A DNA stretch of 64,000 nucleotides from Rhizaria sp. SCN 62-66 (Eukaryota; Rhizaria, unplaced): positions 53,442 to 117,441 of the forward strand of contig MEDY01000038.1 in NCBI GenBank assembly GCA_001724265.1. The letters run 5' to 3'. The notes beneath the pieces were generated by a model. The model worked only from the letters and a program-made list of their open reading frames with translations, did no database searches and had not been told where the DNA came from. The translations under genes were made by a program, and so were the position numbers. Positions 12,282 to 24,000 of this stretch are shown here, in pieces (within the stretch, counting starts at the first letter, position 1; each line of letters begins with the position of its first letter).

Positions 12282-13241
12282 TTACTCCTTCTTGGGGGCG
12301 GAAACGACCCAGGGCGCCTTCTTCTTGTTCAGGAACGCCTTGAGCCCGGCCTGGCCCTCCTCGGACACGCGGATGCCCGCGATGGCCTTAGTCAGGAAGC
12401 CCTTGGTCTCCTCCTTGTCAAGCGTGAGGTTCTTGGACTGAGTGACATCCTTAACCAGCTGCTTCGCGGCGCGCACGGCGGCCGGCGAGTTGCCCGCGAT
12501 GACGTTGGTAACCTTGTCGACGGCAGCGTCGAGCTCCTCCACAGTTGGGTACACCGCAGACACGAGCCCGATGCGGTGGGCCTCCTTAGCGTCGAAGCGC
12601 TCGCCAGTGAGGAAGTAGCGCGAGGCATGCACGGCGCCGATCTTGTCGATGCAGAAGCGCGAGATGACGGCTGGGATGAGCCCCAGTCCGACCTCGGTGA
12701 AGCCCAGCTTCGCGGACTCGAGTGCGAGCGCGAAGTCGCAGGCGGCAACGAGCCCCGAGCCGCCGCCGAGCGCGGCGCCGTTGACGCGCGCGATGACGGG
12801 CAGCGGGCACGCGTGGATCGAGTGGAACATGTCGTAGAGCGCCAGGGAGTCGACGCGGTTCTCCTCCTCGGTGTACTGCGCCATCTTGGCCATCCAGTTA
12901 AGGTCGGCGCCCGCGGAGAAGCTGGGTCCGTTGCCCGCCAACACGACGGCGCGCGGGATAGCGAAGGACGCGTCGGCGACTGGGTGCGCCGCGGTGTGCG
13001 CCGCGACCTGCGCTGAGATGGACTTGAAGGCGTGGGTCAGCTCGGCGATAACCTCTTCGTTGAACGCGTTGTGCAGGTCCGGGCGGTTGAGCGTGACGAA
13101 CATCGTGGGGCCGCGCTGCTCCTTGGTCAGGTACTTGTACTCATGGGCAGCGGCAGTCGAGAGAGAGCGCGCGGCGAGGGCGCCGACGCGCGCGGTGCGA
13201 AGGACGGCGGTCGAGAGGGCGGTGCTGCGGCGGGCAAGCAT
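12282..13241 (-). CDS. Mitochondrial enoyl-CoA hydratase/isomerase family protein, probably methylglutaconyl-CoA hydratase
   Basis: Intronless, 319 residues, ending in TAA. The N-terminus (MLARRSTALSTAVLRTARV) is a clear Arg/Ala/Ser/Leu mitochondrial presequence. The crotonase fold shows the two oxyanion-hole regions (FSAGADLNWMAKM and ARVNGAALGGGSGLVAACD) and the second-Glu loop GFTEVGLGLIPAVIS, followed by the typical YFLTGERFDAKEAHRIGLV. The pairing of GADLNWM with GGGSGLVAACD and GLIPAVIS is that of the LiuC/methylglutaconyl-CoA hydratase branch, which acts in leucine breakdown. A general short-chain enoyl-CoA hydratase is the alternative. It starts head-to-head with Bet3, leaving a 534-bp shared upstream region. 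Confidence 0.85.
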   Translation of the reverse strand: MLARRSTALSTAVLRTARVGALAARSLSTAAAHEYKYLTKEQRGPTMFVTLNRPDLHNAFNEEVIAELTHAFKSISAQVAAHTAAHPVADASFAIPRAVVLAGNGPSFSAGADLNWMAKMAQYTEEENRVDSLALYDMFHSIHACPLPVIARVNGAALGGGSGLVAACDFALALESAKLGFTEVGLGLIPAVISRFCIDKIGAVHASRYFLTGERFDAKEAHRIGLVSAVYPTVEELDAAVDKVTNVIAGNSPAAVRAAKQLVKDVTQSKNLTLDKEETKGFLTKAIAGIRVSEEGQAGLKAFLNKKKAPWVVSAPKKE

Positions 13242-13775
13242 GTGGGAGAAGGGGTTCTGTTGGTTTGAAAGGGATTCAGAGCAAGTGTGACATAGGAATT
13301 ATGTGATGATGTGAGTGCGACGAGCGGAAGAACAAAGAAGGGGGAGTGTGCGAAGAAGTGCGGTTTCGAATGGGATAAGTGGCTGTTATAGGTGTATAAT
13401 AAAGGGAATATAGACAACAGTCAGTATTATCCAGGGATGTGATTGTTGTTTCGCGAGTGACAATGCGCCGACGTCGTAAATCATAGTGACGATTGTAGAT
13501 TCGCGGGGTCGGATCTTGGGCTGCAGGAGCAGTGACTTGCCCGTCGCTCTACTTTGATTTCATTGATCGCCACAATTTGATCGTCAAACACTCCTTCAAT
13601 GCAACTTCCTGAATTCAATATGTGTTTTATCTTTGATGTCCTTATTGCATTTCTTGATGTGCTCATTACCTCACTGTATCACGCCCTCTGTACAGCGAGT
13701 CGTTCCTCTCTCTCTCTTCGATTCACATTAGATTGCTCTTTCGCAGACAGCGTTTCCAGCTCAACCCACAGCTCC
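13242..13775. promoter_or_regulatory. Divergent promoter region between the crotonase and Bet3 genes
   Basis: The two genes start on opposite strands here, so this 534-bp stretch must hold both promoters and 5' leaders. The part before Bet3 is pyrimidine-rich, like other leaders in the window. No TATA box is obvious. Confidence 0.5.
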
Positions 13776-14704
13776 ATGAACCCTCCCACATCCAAGCCGT
13801 CTTACACTCGCATGGGTGAGAGCGCCTTTGCTACCATGGAGAAAGTTGTACGTCATCCACGCTTAACCAAGAACCGTCACTAGCTCCGACCAACATACTT
13901 GTATCTTCCCGAACTGCCGACCTCGATTTCACACTCACTCTTGCCCTCCACTTGATTCGTCAACGATTCTAACCTTGTTCTACTTATGCAGAACGCTGAT
14001 CTTTTTGTGATGACGTACGGTGCCTTTGTGGTCCAGCTTATCAAGGACTACAAGGACATCAACATTGTCAACGCTGAGCTCCACAAGATGTACGCCTATA
14101 AACCTTTAATGTCGCGTGTCTTGTCTCGTCAGGCGCATACTGCCCGATTTCATTGGCGCTTTAATGTATATGCTCAGAATTTATATTTATTTTTATTACG
14201 TTTTCCTGAAATCATGTTAGTCTATATTCGAAACCTTGCGAACTACGTATTCTTACAAACGTGTCATCACTTTTTCTGCGTTGCTTCACTTCACGCCACA
14301 GGGGCTACAACATGGGCATCCGCCTGATCGAGGAGTTCCTTGCCAAGTCCGGCGTCTCTCAGTGCGAACATTTCAAGGATACGGCGCACGTTGTGGCCAA
14401 GGTCGCGTTCAAGATGTTCCTAGGCATCTCGGCCGAGGTCTCGCAGTGGTCCCCCGACAACCGCAGCTTCACGCTGACGTTCCGCAACAACCCTCTGAAC
14501 GAGTACGTCGAGCTCCCGCCCTCGTGCACGGGACTCGAGTACTCGAACGTTATCTGCGGCGCGCTCACGGGCGCGCTGCGCATGGTGCGCCTCAACGTCA
14601 GCTGCACGGTCACGCAGGACGAGCTCAAGGGCGCCAGCGAGAGCGCCATCAAGGTCACGCTCGTCGAGGTCATGACCGAGAAGCTCGAGGGCTACGACGA
14701 GTGA
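13776..14704 (+). CDS. TRAPPC3: TRAPP complex subunit 3 (Bet3)
   Basis: Three exons, 13776-13847, 13992-14089 and 14302-14704, give 190 residues ending in TGA. Donors are GTACGT and GTACGC, and the second junction (phase 2) rebuilds LHKMGYNMGIRLIEEFLAKS. The protein matches Bet3 along its whole length: LFVMTYGAFVVQLIKDY, the helical core VAKVAFKMFLGI, then NNPLNEYVELP and YSNVICGALTGALRMV. Bet3 is the palmitate-binding core of TRAPP complexes, which act as a Rab1/Ypt1 exchange factor and tether in ER-Golgi traffic. An in-frame ATG exists further upstream (13599), but the chosen start fits family length. The first exon is only 72 nt. Confidence 0.94.
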
Positions 14705-15043
14705 GCGCGACTGGGCTTCAGTGTTGTGCGTCTTTGCGTCGCAATGAGACCCTCTTGTTACGTCAGTCGGGCCAGTTTACGGGTTTGTGAAGCTCATTAT
14801 GCTCGAATACGTTTGAGTTGTTGATGTGTAGAGGGATTAAAAAGGTCAATTGTGTATTCAGTCATACAGCATGTAATTTTCGTATAAACGTAGTAAAAGT
14901 TATCAAAAGCATATTTCGCGTATCATATCTAATTTTAATCTAAAACAAAAGTAATGTGAACAAAGAGACAGCTGCAACCTCAGCAGTGAGACTTTCCCTC
15001 TCACCCCCATAGTTGCGGGCTTATGCCTTCCCCCACAGTCACT
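14705..15043. other. Convergent intergenic region
   Basis: AT-rich spacer holding the 3' flanks of Bet3 (+) and the dynein heavy chain (-). Nothing else is seen. Confidence 0.5.
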
Positions 15044-18000
15044 TTAGTCGTCCTTGTTGAGCACGAGCGCGGTGCCCTGGAGGATCCAGTGCGACTCGTG
15101 CACGGGCGTGGCCAGGTCGGCCTGGAACACGAGCCCGACGCCCATGGCGTTGCGGCGCGCCTGCGTGACGTACACGGGCGTCTTGAACGTGTTCTGCAGC
15201 TTGAGCTTGTTGGTCTCGATCGGGATGATGTGCAGGATCGGCAGCTCAACGGTCAGGATCTTGGGGTCCTGGCGCTTGAGGCACGAGTTCTCCACGTCCC
15301 ACCCGGCGCCCTCGAGGTGCAGCCCGGTGACGTAGCAGCCGTCGCGGGGGCGCTCGGTGACCTCGGCCGCGCTGAGCATGCGCGTGACCTTCGTGTAGAC
15401 GGTGGACTTGTCCAGCGGCCAGCCCTTGCGGCGGCACGTCGTCTGCACTAGCGCCGTCACGTACGACTCGGGGATGTGCAGCCCCGAGAGCCACATCACC
15501 ATCGGGTCATGGTTGCTCTCGTCGTCGACCCAGCGCACATACTGTTCGTAGCGGCGCTGGAAGTGCGCCATCCACGAGCCCAGGTTCTTTTCCGTCGCGG
15601 GGGCCAAACGGCGCCACGCCGCGGGCAGCACGCCGTTGAAGAGCGACACCGCGAGGTCGTCGAGCTCGGCGCTCATGCCCACGAGGCCCGCCAGCGCCTT
15701 GAGCAGCTCGGCCAGCGACTCCTGCATGCGCGTCACGAGCCTGTTCCAGCGCTCCAGCTCCTGCAGCAGCACCACCGTCGTGGGCGAGATCGCCGACCGC
15801 GCGGCGGCCGCGCCCGCGGAGAAGGGATCCACGGCGCCCCCGCTGCCGGAGCCATCGTCGCCGCCGGCCGCGCCAGCACCGGCGCCAGCGCCAGCGCCGC
15901 TGCCATCGCCGGTGATGAGCAGCTGGCCGCCCGCGCCGCCCGCAGCAGACCCGCCGGCGCCCCCGCCGAGCGCGGAGGGGTCGGCCAGCATATCGCTGCC
16001 CCCCGCGCTGCCGCCGAGGCCGCCGCCCGAAGCGAGCTCGAGCTTGCGCGCATCTGCAGCGCGCTTCTCGAGGTCGCGACGGACGACGGCGAGGTCGAAG
16101 GGCTCGGGGACCTTGGCCTGGATCTCGCGCGCGACCTTGGAGACGTACTCCTCGCGCGTACCGCCGCCCGCAGCGGCCTCAGTGCGCGGCTGCAGCGCCA
16201 CCAGGTCGCCCCAGATGGACCGCACGGCGTTAGAGTTGTAGCGGATGTCGGCGTTGGAGTGGAGGCCGAAGACCTCGGGTGAGTTGTCCAGCGGCAGGTG
16301 ATCAATGGCGCCGCTATAGCTCTCCAGCGGGCCCCACGCCGGGATCGTGTAGTCGAAGCCCGTGCGCGAGAAGTAGTACGGCTGGCAGTCGTCGAAAAGG
16401 AAGTCGCCCATGTACTCGTCCAAATACGTGACGAGGATGCGGCGATCGAGCGAGTCGGTCACGCGGCCGCCGTACATGGCCTCACCGATGAGGTATCGCA
16501 GCGAGCCCCAGGGGATGGGCTGCTCCGCCGCGCCCGGCGCGCTCTCCGTGTTCTCGTACGCCTTGGTGAGGTACATGCGCAGCAGGCGGCGCGAGACGTT
16601 GAAGTCGCTGTCATTGAAGTCGTAGGCAACGTTCCAGCCCAGCTTGCCGTACTTGCGGCGCTCCTGCACCACGGCGTGGAAGAAGGATAGCACGTAGACC
16701 AGCGGGCGGTACGCGCGGTGCGGGCACTCCTCCAGCTCCTCGGAGGGGATCTTGCTGTAGCTCGACTTCATGTTGAGCTTGAGACCGTCCGGGGGCTCGG
16801 TGACGACCTTGAGCGAGCGCTGCAGGATGCCGAGCGGAAAGTCGGGGTGCGGATCAGTGGTGAGCCAGAGCCGGAAGTCGGGGTGTGGTTTGAGCATCGA
16901 GTTAAGCAGCTTCTCGAGCGTCTTGAGCCACTTGGTGAGGAGGTGGCAGTTGGCCAGCACAAGCCAGTGGCCGCGGTGGTAGGCCGTCTGCAGCAGCGTC
17001 TCGGCCGCCGACGCCTGGCCTTGGCCCAGCGCGAGCGACTTGAACTTGGCCGGGAAGAAGCCCTTCTGCGTCGCTAGCGCCTGCAGCGCGCTCTGCGGGT
17101 CCGCGCCGGGCGACAGGATGAACACGATGGGCGTGAGCGGGCTCGCCAGGCGGAGGATGCGCTCGTAGTTGAGCACGGGCGGCTGCACGAAGTACGAGCC
17201 CAGCTCGGAGATGACAAACGACTTGATGCCCGCGTACACGCGGTCGGGGCGAAAGCAGCGCAGCACGAGCATGCGCTGGAACAGCGACAGGTGCTGGCTG
17301 TACTCGCCCGGCATGATCGAGCGGTTGCGCGACGCGAGCTCGTTGACGCTGCCCGACTTGTTCGTCGCAACCGAGCTGTCGTCGCCGGGGTTAGCGCCGC
17401 CGTGGCTGGCGGCGTCGCCCTCCGCGTCGACCTCGGGCGCCGTGACGTCATACCACTGGCGCCACGCCTCGTGGTTCACCGCCACGTCCTGCACGATGCT
17501 CGCCAGCAGCTGCTTCGCCGCCAGCGCCGAGGCCGCGTCGACGGCGAGACGCTGCGAGCGCTCGGCGGCCTGGCGCACGGCCACGGCGGCGGCGGTCTTG
17601 TCGTCGTCGTCCTCCTCCTCGTGCGCGGCCTCGCCGTGGCCGTGATGCTCAGACTTGGCGGCCGCGTTGTTCTGACCAGCACCAGCAGCGTGGGCGTTGC
17701 TGTTGGAGCTGTTCTTGAGCTCCTCGAGCCCGATGGCGCTGACCTCTGCGAGGCGGCACAGGTCGCGCCAGGCAGAGCTGGGAATCCACGGCGCCGGCTT
17801 CGGCACCGAGGGCTCCTCCAGCGACACGTTGCCCTTGATGAAGAACTCGAGCTCCGCCTTGTCGACGCGGCCGCGTGACTCGAGGATGAGGAGCGTGACC
17901 TGGAGTGAGAGCATAAGCTTGTGGCGCTCGAAGATGCCCGTGCACGCGTAGTCGTACACGCTCTGCGTCAGCACCTGCACCACGGACCGCACGCGGCCCG

Positions 18001-21000
18001 CCACCGAGAGCGGGTCGCGCGGCGCCAGCTCCAGCGCGCGGCGGAACACCTCGAGGTACGCGCCCAGCGAGAATTCGTACATAGACGAAATGCTCGAGAG
18101 ACCGGCGACGACGAAGAAAAGCACGGCGCCGCGCCGCGCGACGGGGCGGAAGTTGTCCGTGACCTTCTCGATGTCGTCAGCGTTGGTGCGCGCCTCAGCG
18201 AGCTGCTCAGCCACCGACACAGAGCGCGTCTTCGCGTCCTTGAGCGTGTCGATCAGCGGCTGGTTGTCGAGGATGTTGGTCTGCGAGTCCATCAGGCCCT
18301 TAAGAATGTTGTTCTCCAGCTCGACAAGCGTGATGTTGTTACGCGCAATCGACTGCACGAGGGCCTCCTTCTGCTTCTGGAGCTCCTCGCGTTCGTACGT
18401 GATCACCTCGCCGAGCAGCTGCTCCTCCAGACCGGCGAGCGTGACGGTGTAGTTGATGATCGTCGTCTTAGCCGAGATTTCGGGCGAGAACCGCGGGTTG
18501 GAGAACTTGGTGATGAGGTACAGCCGGAAGTTGTCGTTCCAGTCGATCATGTTGTCGCCGAGCATGATGGCCTTGGTATGGCCGTGGCGCTGGATGAAGT
18601 TCTTCTCCAGCACGGGGTCGATCACAGGGTCCAGCTCCTCGCCGATGTTCTCGATGATGAACGCCGAGCCGAACTGAATCGCGAACTCGAGCAGGTGCAT
18701 CAGGTCGGGGTCCGCGAAGGACCGGATCTTGATCTCCTTCTCGCCGTTGTTGCTCTCCTTGGCGCGGATCCACCGCGACGCCTGCATCTGCGGGTCGATG
18801 CAGAGCGGGAACCGCGGCGAGCGCGTGGTGAGAATGCCGTTCTGCACCGACAGCTCGTCCTGCGGCAGCCCCTCGGAGGCCCACTTGGCAACCTCGACCT
18901 CGGACGACAGCAGCGGCTCGAGCTTGAAGTTGTCCGTGAGAGGCAGCCCGCGCGCGCGCACATCGGGCACCCAGTCGTCGTACACCATGCGGCGGCGGAA
19001 CGGGAATGTGAAGGCGCCGGTGTAGCTGAGGAAGGACGCGGCGACGAGGCAGTCGCCGACGAGGCGCACCTCGGTCTGGCGCAACTTATCGCGCTGCACG
19101 CCCCAGCGCTCGCGCTCGGAGCCGAGCCCGTTGATGAGCTGCGACGCGGCCTCGAGGTGGCGCTCCATCTGCTCCGCCTGCGTCTCCAGCTCCTGCAGCT
19201 CGGACGACTTGGCGGCGTAGTCGGACGACATCTCCTCGATCGCCACGGCCAGCGCGGCCAGCTCGGCGCGCGTCTCGATAAGGGACTGCTGCGAGACCTG
19301 GATGGCGCGCTCCATGGCCGCGACCTTCTTGCGCCGCGGCTCGACGTTCTTGGCCACGCGGTAGTACTCGAGCATTGCCTTGACCCACTTGTACAGCCCG
19401 TGGGCCGCGCGCGAGATGCGCTGCAGGTTCGTCTCAGTCAGCGCCTGCTTCGGGTCCTGCATCTTGCGCGAGAGAATCGCCTTGATGCGCTTCACCTGAT
19501 TCGCCTGCAGCTTGTCCTTCTTGTACCGCTTGAGGTTGGTGTGGAAGTTGGGGTCCGACAGCATGATCTTGACAGCCTTCCAGCCGTCCTGCGGGTTCTC
19601 CGTCTCGGTCGGCCGCAGCTCGACGACGCACTGAAGCACGGCCACAACGGCCGCGGGCGGGTTCGGCATCGTCTTGATCTCGGCGATGTCCTCCTTGCGG
19701 ATCGTGTCGAGCGCCGACGCGGCCTGCTCCAGCGCCGGCTCGGCCTCGCGCAGCTCGCGCTGGGCTTGTTCGTTCTCGACCAGGATGTGCTGCTCGTCGT
19801 TCTTGAGCTGCTGCTCCTTCTCGATGGCGGACCGGCGTTTGGTCTCGACCACCGTCTGCTTCTCCTTGAGCTGCGCGATGACGGCCGAGCATTCGCGCGA
19901 CTTGGCGTCAACGACGATCTTCTTCGCTGCAAGCTCGCGGCCGTAGCGCTCCACCTCGTGGTTGGCCTCGATGAGCTTCTTGATTCCGCCGTCAAGGCGG
20001 TCGTACTGGCGCCGGTTCTCCACGCGCGCGCCGTGCAGCTGCGAGCGGTACGTCGACAGGAAGTCGAGGAAGTTCTTGGGTGTCACGTGGTTGGTGCGGC
20101 GCAGCTCGAGCTGGAACTGATGCGAGTACGTCGACACGGACTTATGCACGTGCGTCATGTGCTCCACGATGGCCGCGCGCTGGCTGGGGGTGGCGAAGCT
20201 CTCGTTGCTGAGGTAGTGGTGCGCGACCGAGGACAGCGCAGACTCGGGCCACGCGAAGAACCAGTCGATGACAGTGTTGTTGACCAGCCCCGGGAAGCTG
20301 CGGCAGCGGTTGCGCAGCACGTCGCCGGCGGGCGTGAAAGACAGCACGATGTGCAGGTTGTCTTGGCAGACGGACACGAAGTGCTGCCAGCACTCGTCGC
20401 GCGAGATGAGCACCTTGCCCTTGAGCTTGGCGTCGGCGCGCGCAGCCTCGATGAGCGGGCCCTTTTCCTCGTCGCTGAAGAGCGCGGGCACCATGCCCGT
20501 CGTGAGCATGTTATTGACCAGCTCCAGGAAGCTTTCGTCCTTGACGTGCGCGTCGGTGAAGAGGAACACCACGGGTTGGCCGAACACGGCGGGCGCGCTC
20601 GCGCTGCTGCCGCCCGCGCCGCCGCTGCCGCCCGCAGCGCCCGCGCCGCCCGCGCCCGCGCCGCCCTTGCGGTTGTCAGGCAGCGGCACGCCGCCGACAA
20701 TCGAGTAGAGCGTCTTGAGGTCCGTCATGAAGTCGGCCAGGCTGTAGCTGCGCGTGAGCGAGATCTGGAAGACCTTGTACTGCGAGGCAAACGCGGCGAG
20801 CTTAGTGAGCGACTGCTTGCCCGAGCCACCGACGCCGATGAGCAGCGCGTGGCCGCGCGGCATGCGGATGATGCGGTGGATGCGCGTGAGGTGCTCGAGC
20901 GCGTCCTGGAACAGCACCAGCGACGTCGCGCGCTCGTTCTCTTCGGCGTACGTCATGAGCACCTCGTTGAAGATGGCCTTGACATTGTCGAACGAGTCCA

Positions 21001-24000
21001 GGTCCTCGTAGGTGCGCGCGGCGTGCGCGGCAGCCGGGGACGTGGCCGTGAACGTGGGGTCAGCCAGGATGGCGTTGACGTGGCGGAAGTCGCCGAAGAT
21101 CAGGGGCTCGCGCAGAGTCGCCTTGGTCTCGTCAGGGAAGGCCTCCTTGACGAGCTTGCCGATGATGTTGTCGTTGACGACGCGGCGGTCCTGCTCCGAG
21201 ATAAGGCGGTCGCAGAAGACACGCGTGCACTCGTTGCGCCACAGCCGCAGCAGCGACGCCGGCGTGTCGAACTTGTCCGGCGTCGACAGCAGCACGCCTT
21301 CGAACACGCGGGACAGGTCGCGCAGATTGAAGATGTAGTGGAACTTGGACGGCGTAGCCGGGAGCTGCGCGACGATGTCGTTGTAGAGCCGGATGGTGAC
21401 CGAGGTGAGCTTGCTGGCGACGTTCTTGACGTCCTCGGCGAAGGCGTGCGAGTCCATGTGGCCCATGAGCATCGAACTGTAGATGAGGTGCAACGCGTCC
21501 TCGGTGGGGAAACACATCGAGATTACCGAGAACAGCGACAAGAAACGCGGGTTCACCACCGAGCGGCCGCCGCCGGGGGGCGCCATCGCGGAGACATAGA
21601 GCAAGTCGCGGAAAGTCTTTTTCGCGAACCGCTCGCCAGCGGAGGAGTTGTTGTTGTTCGACTTGTTCTTGCCATCGTCTATATTGCGGTCGAACATGAC
21701 GCCGCGGTCGATGAGGAAGCGCAGCAGCTCGATGGGCTGCTGCGTGCCGTACTCGTCGACCTTGGGCATGTTGAGGTCGTCGATGAAGGTCACCATCTGC
21801 TTGCCAGGCGTGGGGCCGTAGACGTAGCCCGTGCGCTTCTCAACGTTGCTCTCGATGTTGGCCTGCACGTCGAGCGACGACGTGCGCGACGACATGTTGA
21901 TCGTCAGCGATACGAACTTGGACGGGTCCAGCGAGGCCACGTAGTTGCGCACGGTGACGGTCTTGGCCGTGCCCGAGTTGCCGACGAAGAGCAGCGGCAC
22001 CTGGTGCTCGAGCATGAGCTTCTTGGTGAACCACGTGTACCGCACCGTGTCGACCGTGGGCACCACGATCTGGCTAAACGCGAAAGGTGTCGGCGGCACG
22101 TAGCGCGCAGCGTGCCAGCGCGTCCAGCGGGGCACGCCGACGAGCGAGAAGTAGTGGTCGTAGATCAGGTCCTCGGGCAGATGCGTCTTGCCGGCGTTGG
22201 GCACCGAGGGGCGGCCCGAGAGCTGCTTGACGAACTTATCGAAGCGCACGCGCGACTCCTGCGACAGCGCGCCACCGAGCGACCAGGCGAGGCAGAGCAC
22301 GAAGATGGACTCAATCACCTCGGGGTCGCGCATCGCGCGCGCCACGCGGTAGTGCTCGGGCGAGTCGATGTCCAGCTCGCCGCGCGCGGCACCGTCGGCC
22401 GCAGACTGGGCCGCGCTGGAGCGCTGCGCGTCGTCGGTCGCGGCGGCCGCGGCGGCGGCGGCGACCTCGTTGTCGACCATCGCCAGCAGCGCGGAGAGCT
22501 CGTCCTTAGGCTTGCCGTCCGCGCCAACAGTGGCGCCGGCGCTCGCGGCGGGGTTCGCGGGAGCATAGAGGCCGTTGTCGGACTTGGACTCCTCCTGCTG
22601 GCCGGAGCCGGCGTTGGAGCCCGCGGAGGGCTTGTTGATGCTGTGTGAGTCCTCGGGCGGCAGCATGACGTTGAAGAGGTGGCAGAACTGCTTCATCATG
22701 TTGAGCCCGCTGACGGGGATGAGCTGCGTGAGCGGCCCGCCCTTGACGGCCTTGCCCTCGTACAGTCCCTCGAGCACGAACTCAACGCACTGCGGCACGT
22801 AGCGCTCGTACAGCGCCAGCAGCAGCTCGGCCATCTTGCCGTCGCCGGCGCCGGGCAGCGCGTCGGCCGCGGTCGCGGGCTGCGGCGCGTGCGCCGACTG
22901 GGCGCCCATGAGCACGGAGCTCTGCGCCGCCTGCTGCTGCTGCAGCTGCGCGGCCGCGGCCTGCGCGACGACCGCGGCGGCCGCAGCGGCCTGCACCTGC
23001 GCGTGTGTGAGGTGGCAGCGCGTGCGAACCCAGCGAGAGAAGTAGGGGAAGAAGCCCAGGTTCTTGGGGTCGACCCACACCATGCCTGCGCGCGAGACGG
23101 TGGCCGGGGAGGCGTACTGCAGATCGGCAACCTCGAAAACGAGCTTGCAGTGATCCTGGAGACGGATACGCTCGCCGTTGGCCAGAGTGAGCAGCTTGTT
23201 GTCGTCCATGACCGAGTTCATGTTCTCGACCCAGAGCGCGTCAACGTCAGAGTCGAATAGGATGTAGCGCGCCTCGTGCTGATCCGCCTTGAGCGGCTCG
23301 TTGACCTCGCGGAACGTCTTGGACAGCAGGCCGTCGGTCCAGTCGCGCGTCGTCGGGTCCAGCACGCCGTACAGCTCAGCGACCGTGAGCGCCTTGGAGC
23401 ACATCGGGAAGAGCTTCGTGGTGAGCTTGAACGCGCGCTGTTGCGCCTTGGCGAGGGTGTTGATGACGAGCGACTTGCCGCCACCAGTAGGGCCGACGAC
23501 CATGATGGTGTGGCGCGTCAGCAGCACTTCGTAGCACTGGATGACCTTATCGACCTGGAGCTGGAAGCGCACCTCGTCCTTGTGGTGCATGTCGCCCTCG
23601 ACGAGCACCTGCGTCACGGCCTGCTTGAGCGTCTTCTGCGACAGGCGGGGGCAGTGCATGCCGGGGAACAGGTCAGCGATGAGGCCCAGGAAAAGCGGGA
23701 CGTCCTCGAAGACGAACTTAGGCAGGTTCATGTCGCGCAGCGCACGCATGAGCACGAGTTCCTCCGAGAACTCGGGGGACGCGCGCTTGAGCGAGCCGGC
23801 CATGACGAGCACGGACTTGAGCGCGCGGAGACCGAAGTCGTAGTGGTGCTGCTTTGAGAGCTGCTCCTGCGCCTGGCGGTACAGCACGGTCATCTTGAGC
23901 GAGAGGTTGCGCGAGGTAAGGAAGCCTTCGGAGAAGAGCATGATCTCGCAAATCTGAGGCAGATCGGGCACAATCATGGTCACGGGGCGGAAGAGCGCCT

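Noticed and set aside
17921-22648. A 1,575-codon open frame on the + strand antisense to the dynein heavy chain
   Set aside because: It mirrors the GC-rich third positions of the dynein codons, its product is Arg/Leu/Val/His-rich without any domain, and the minus strand encodes a conserved motor over the whole span.
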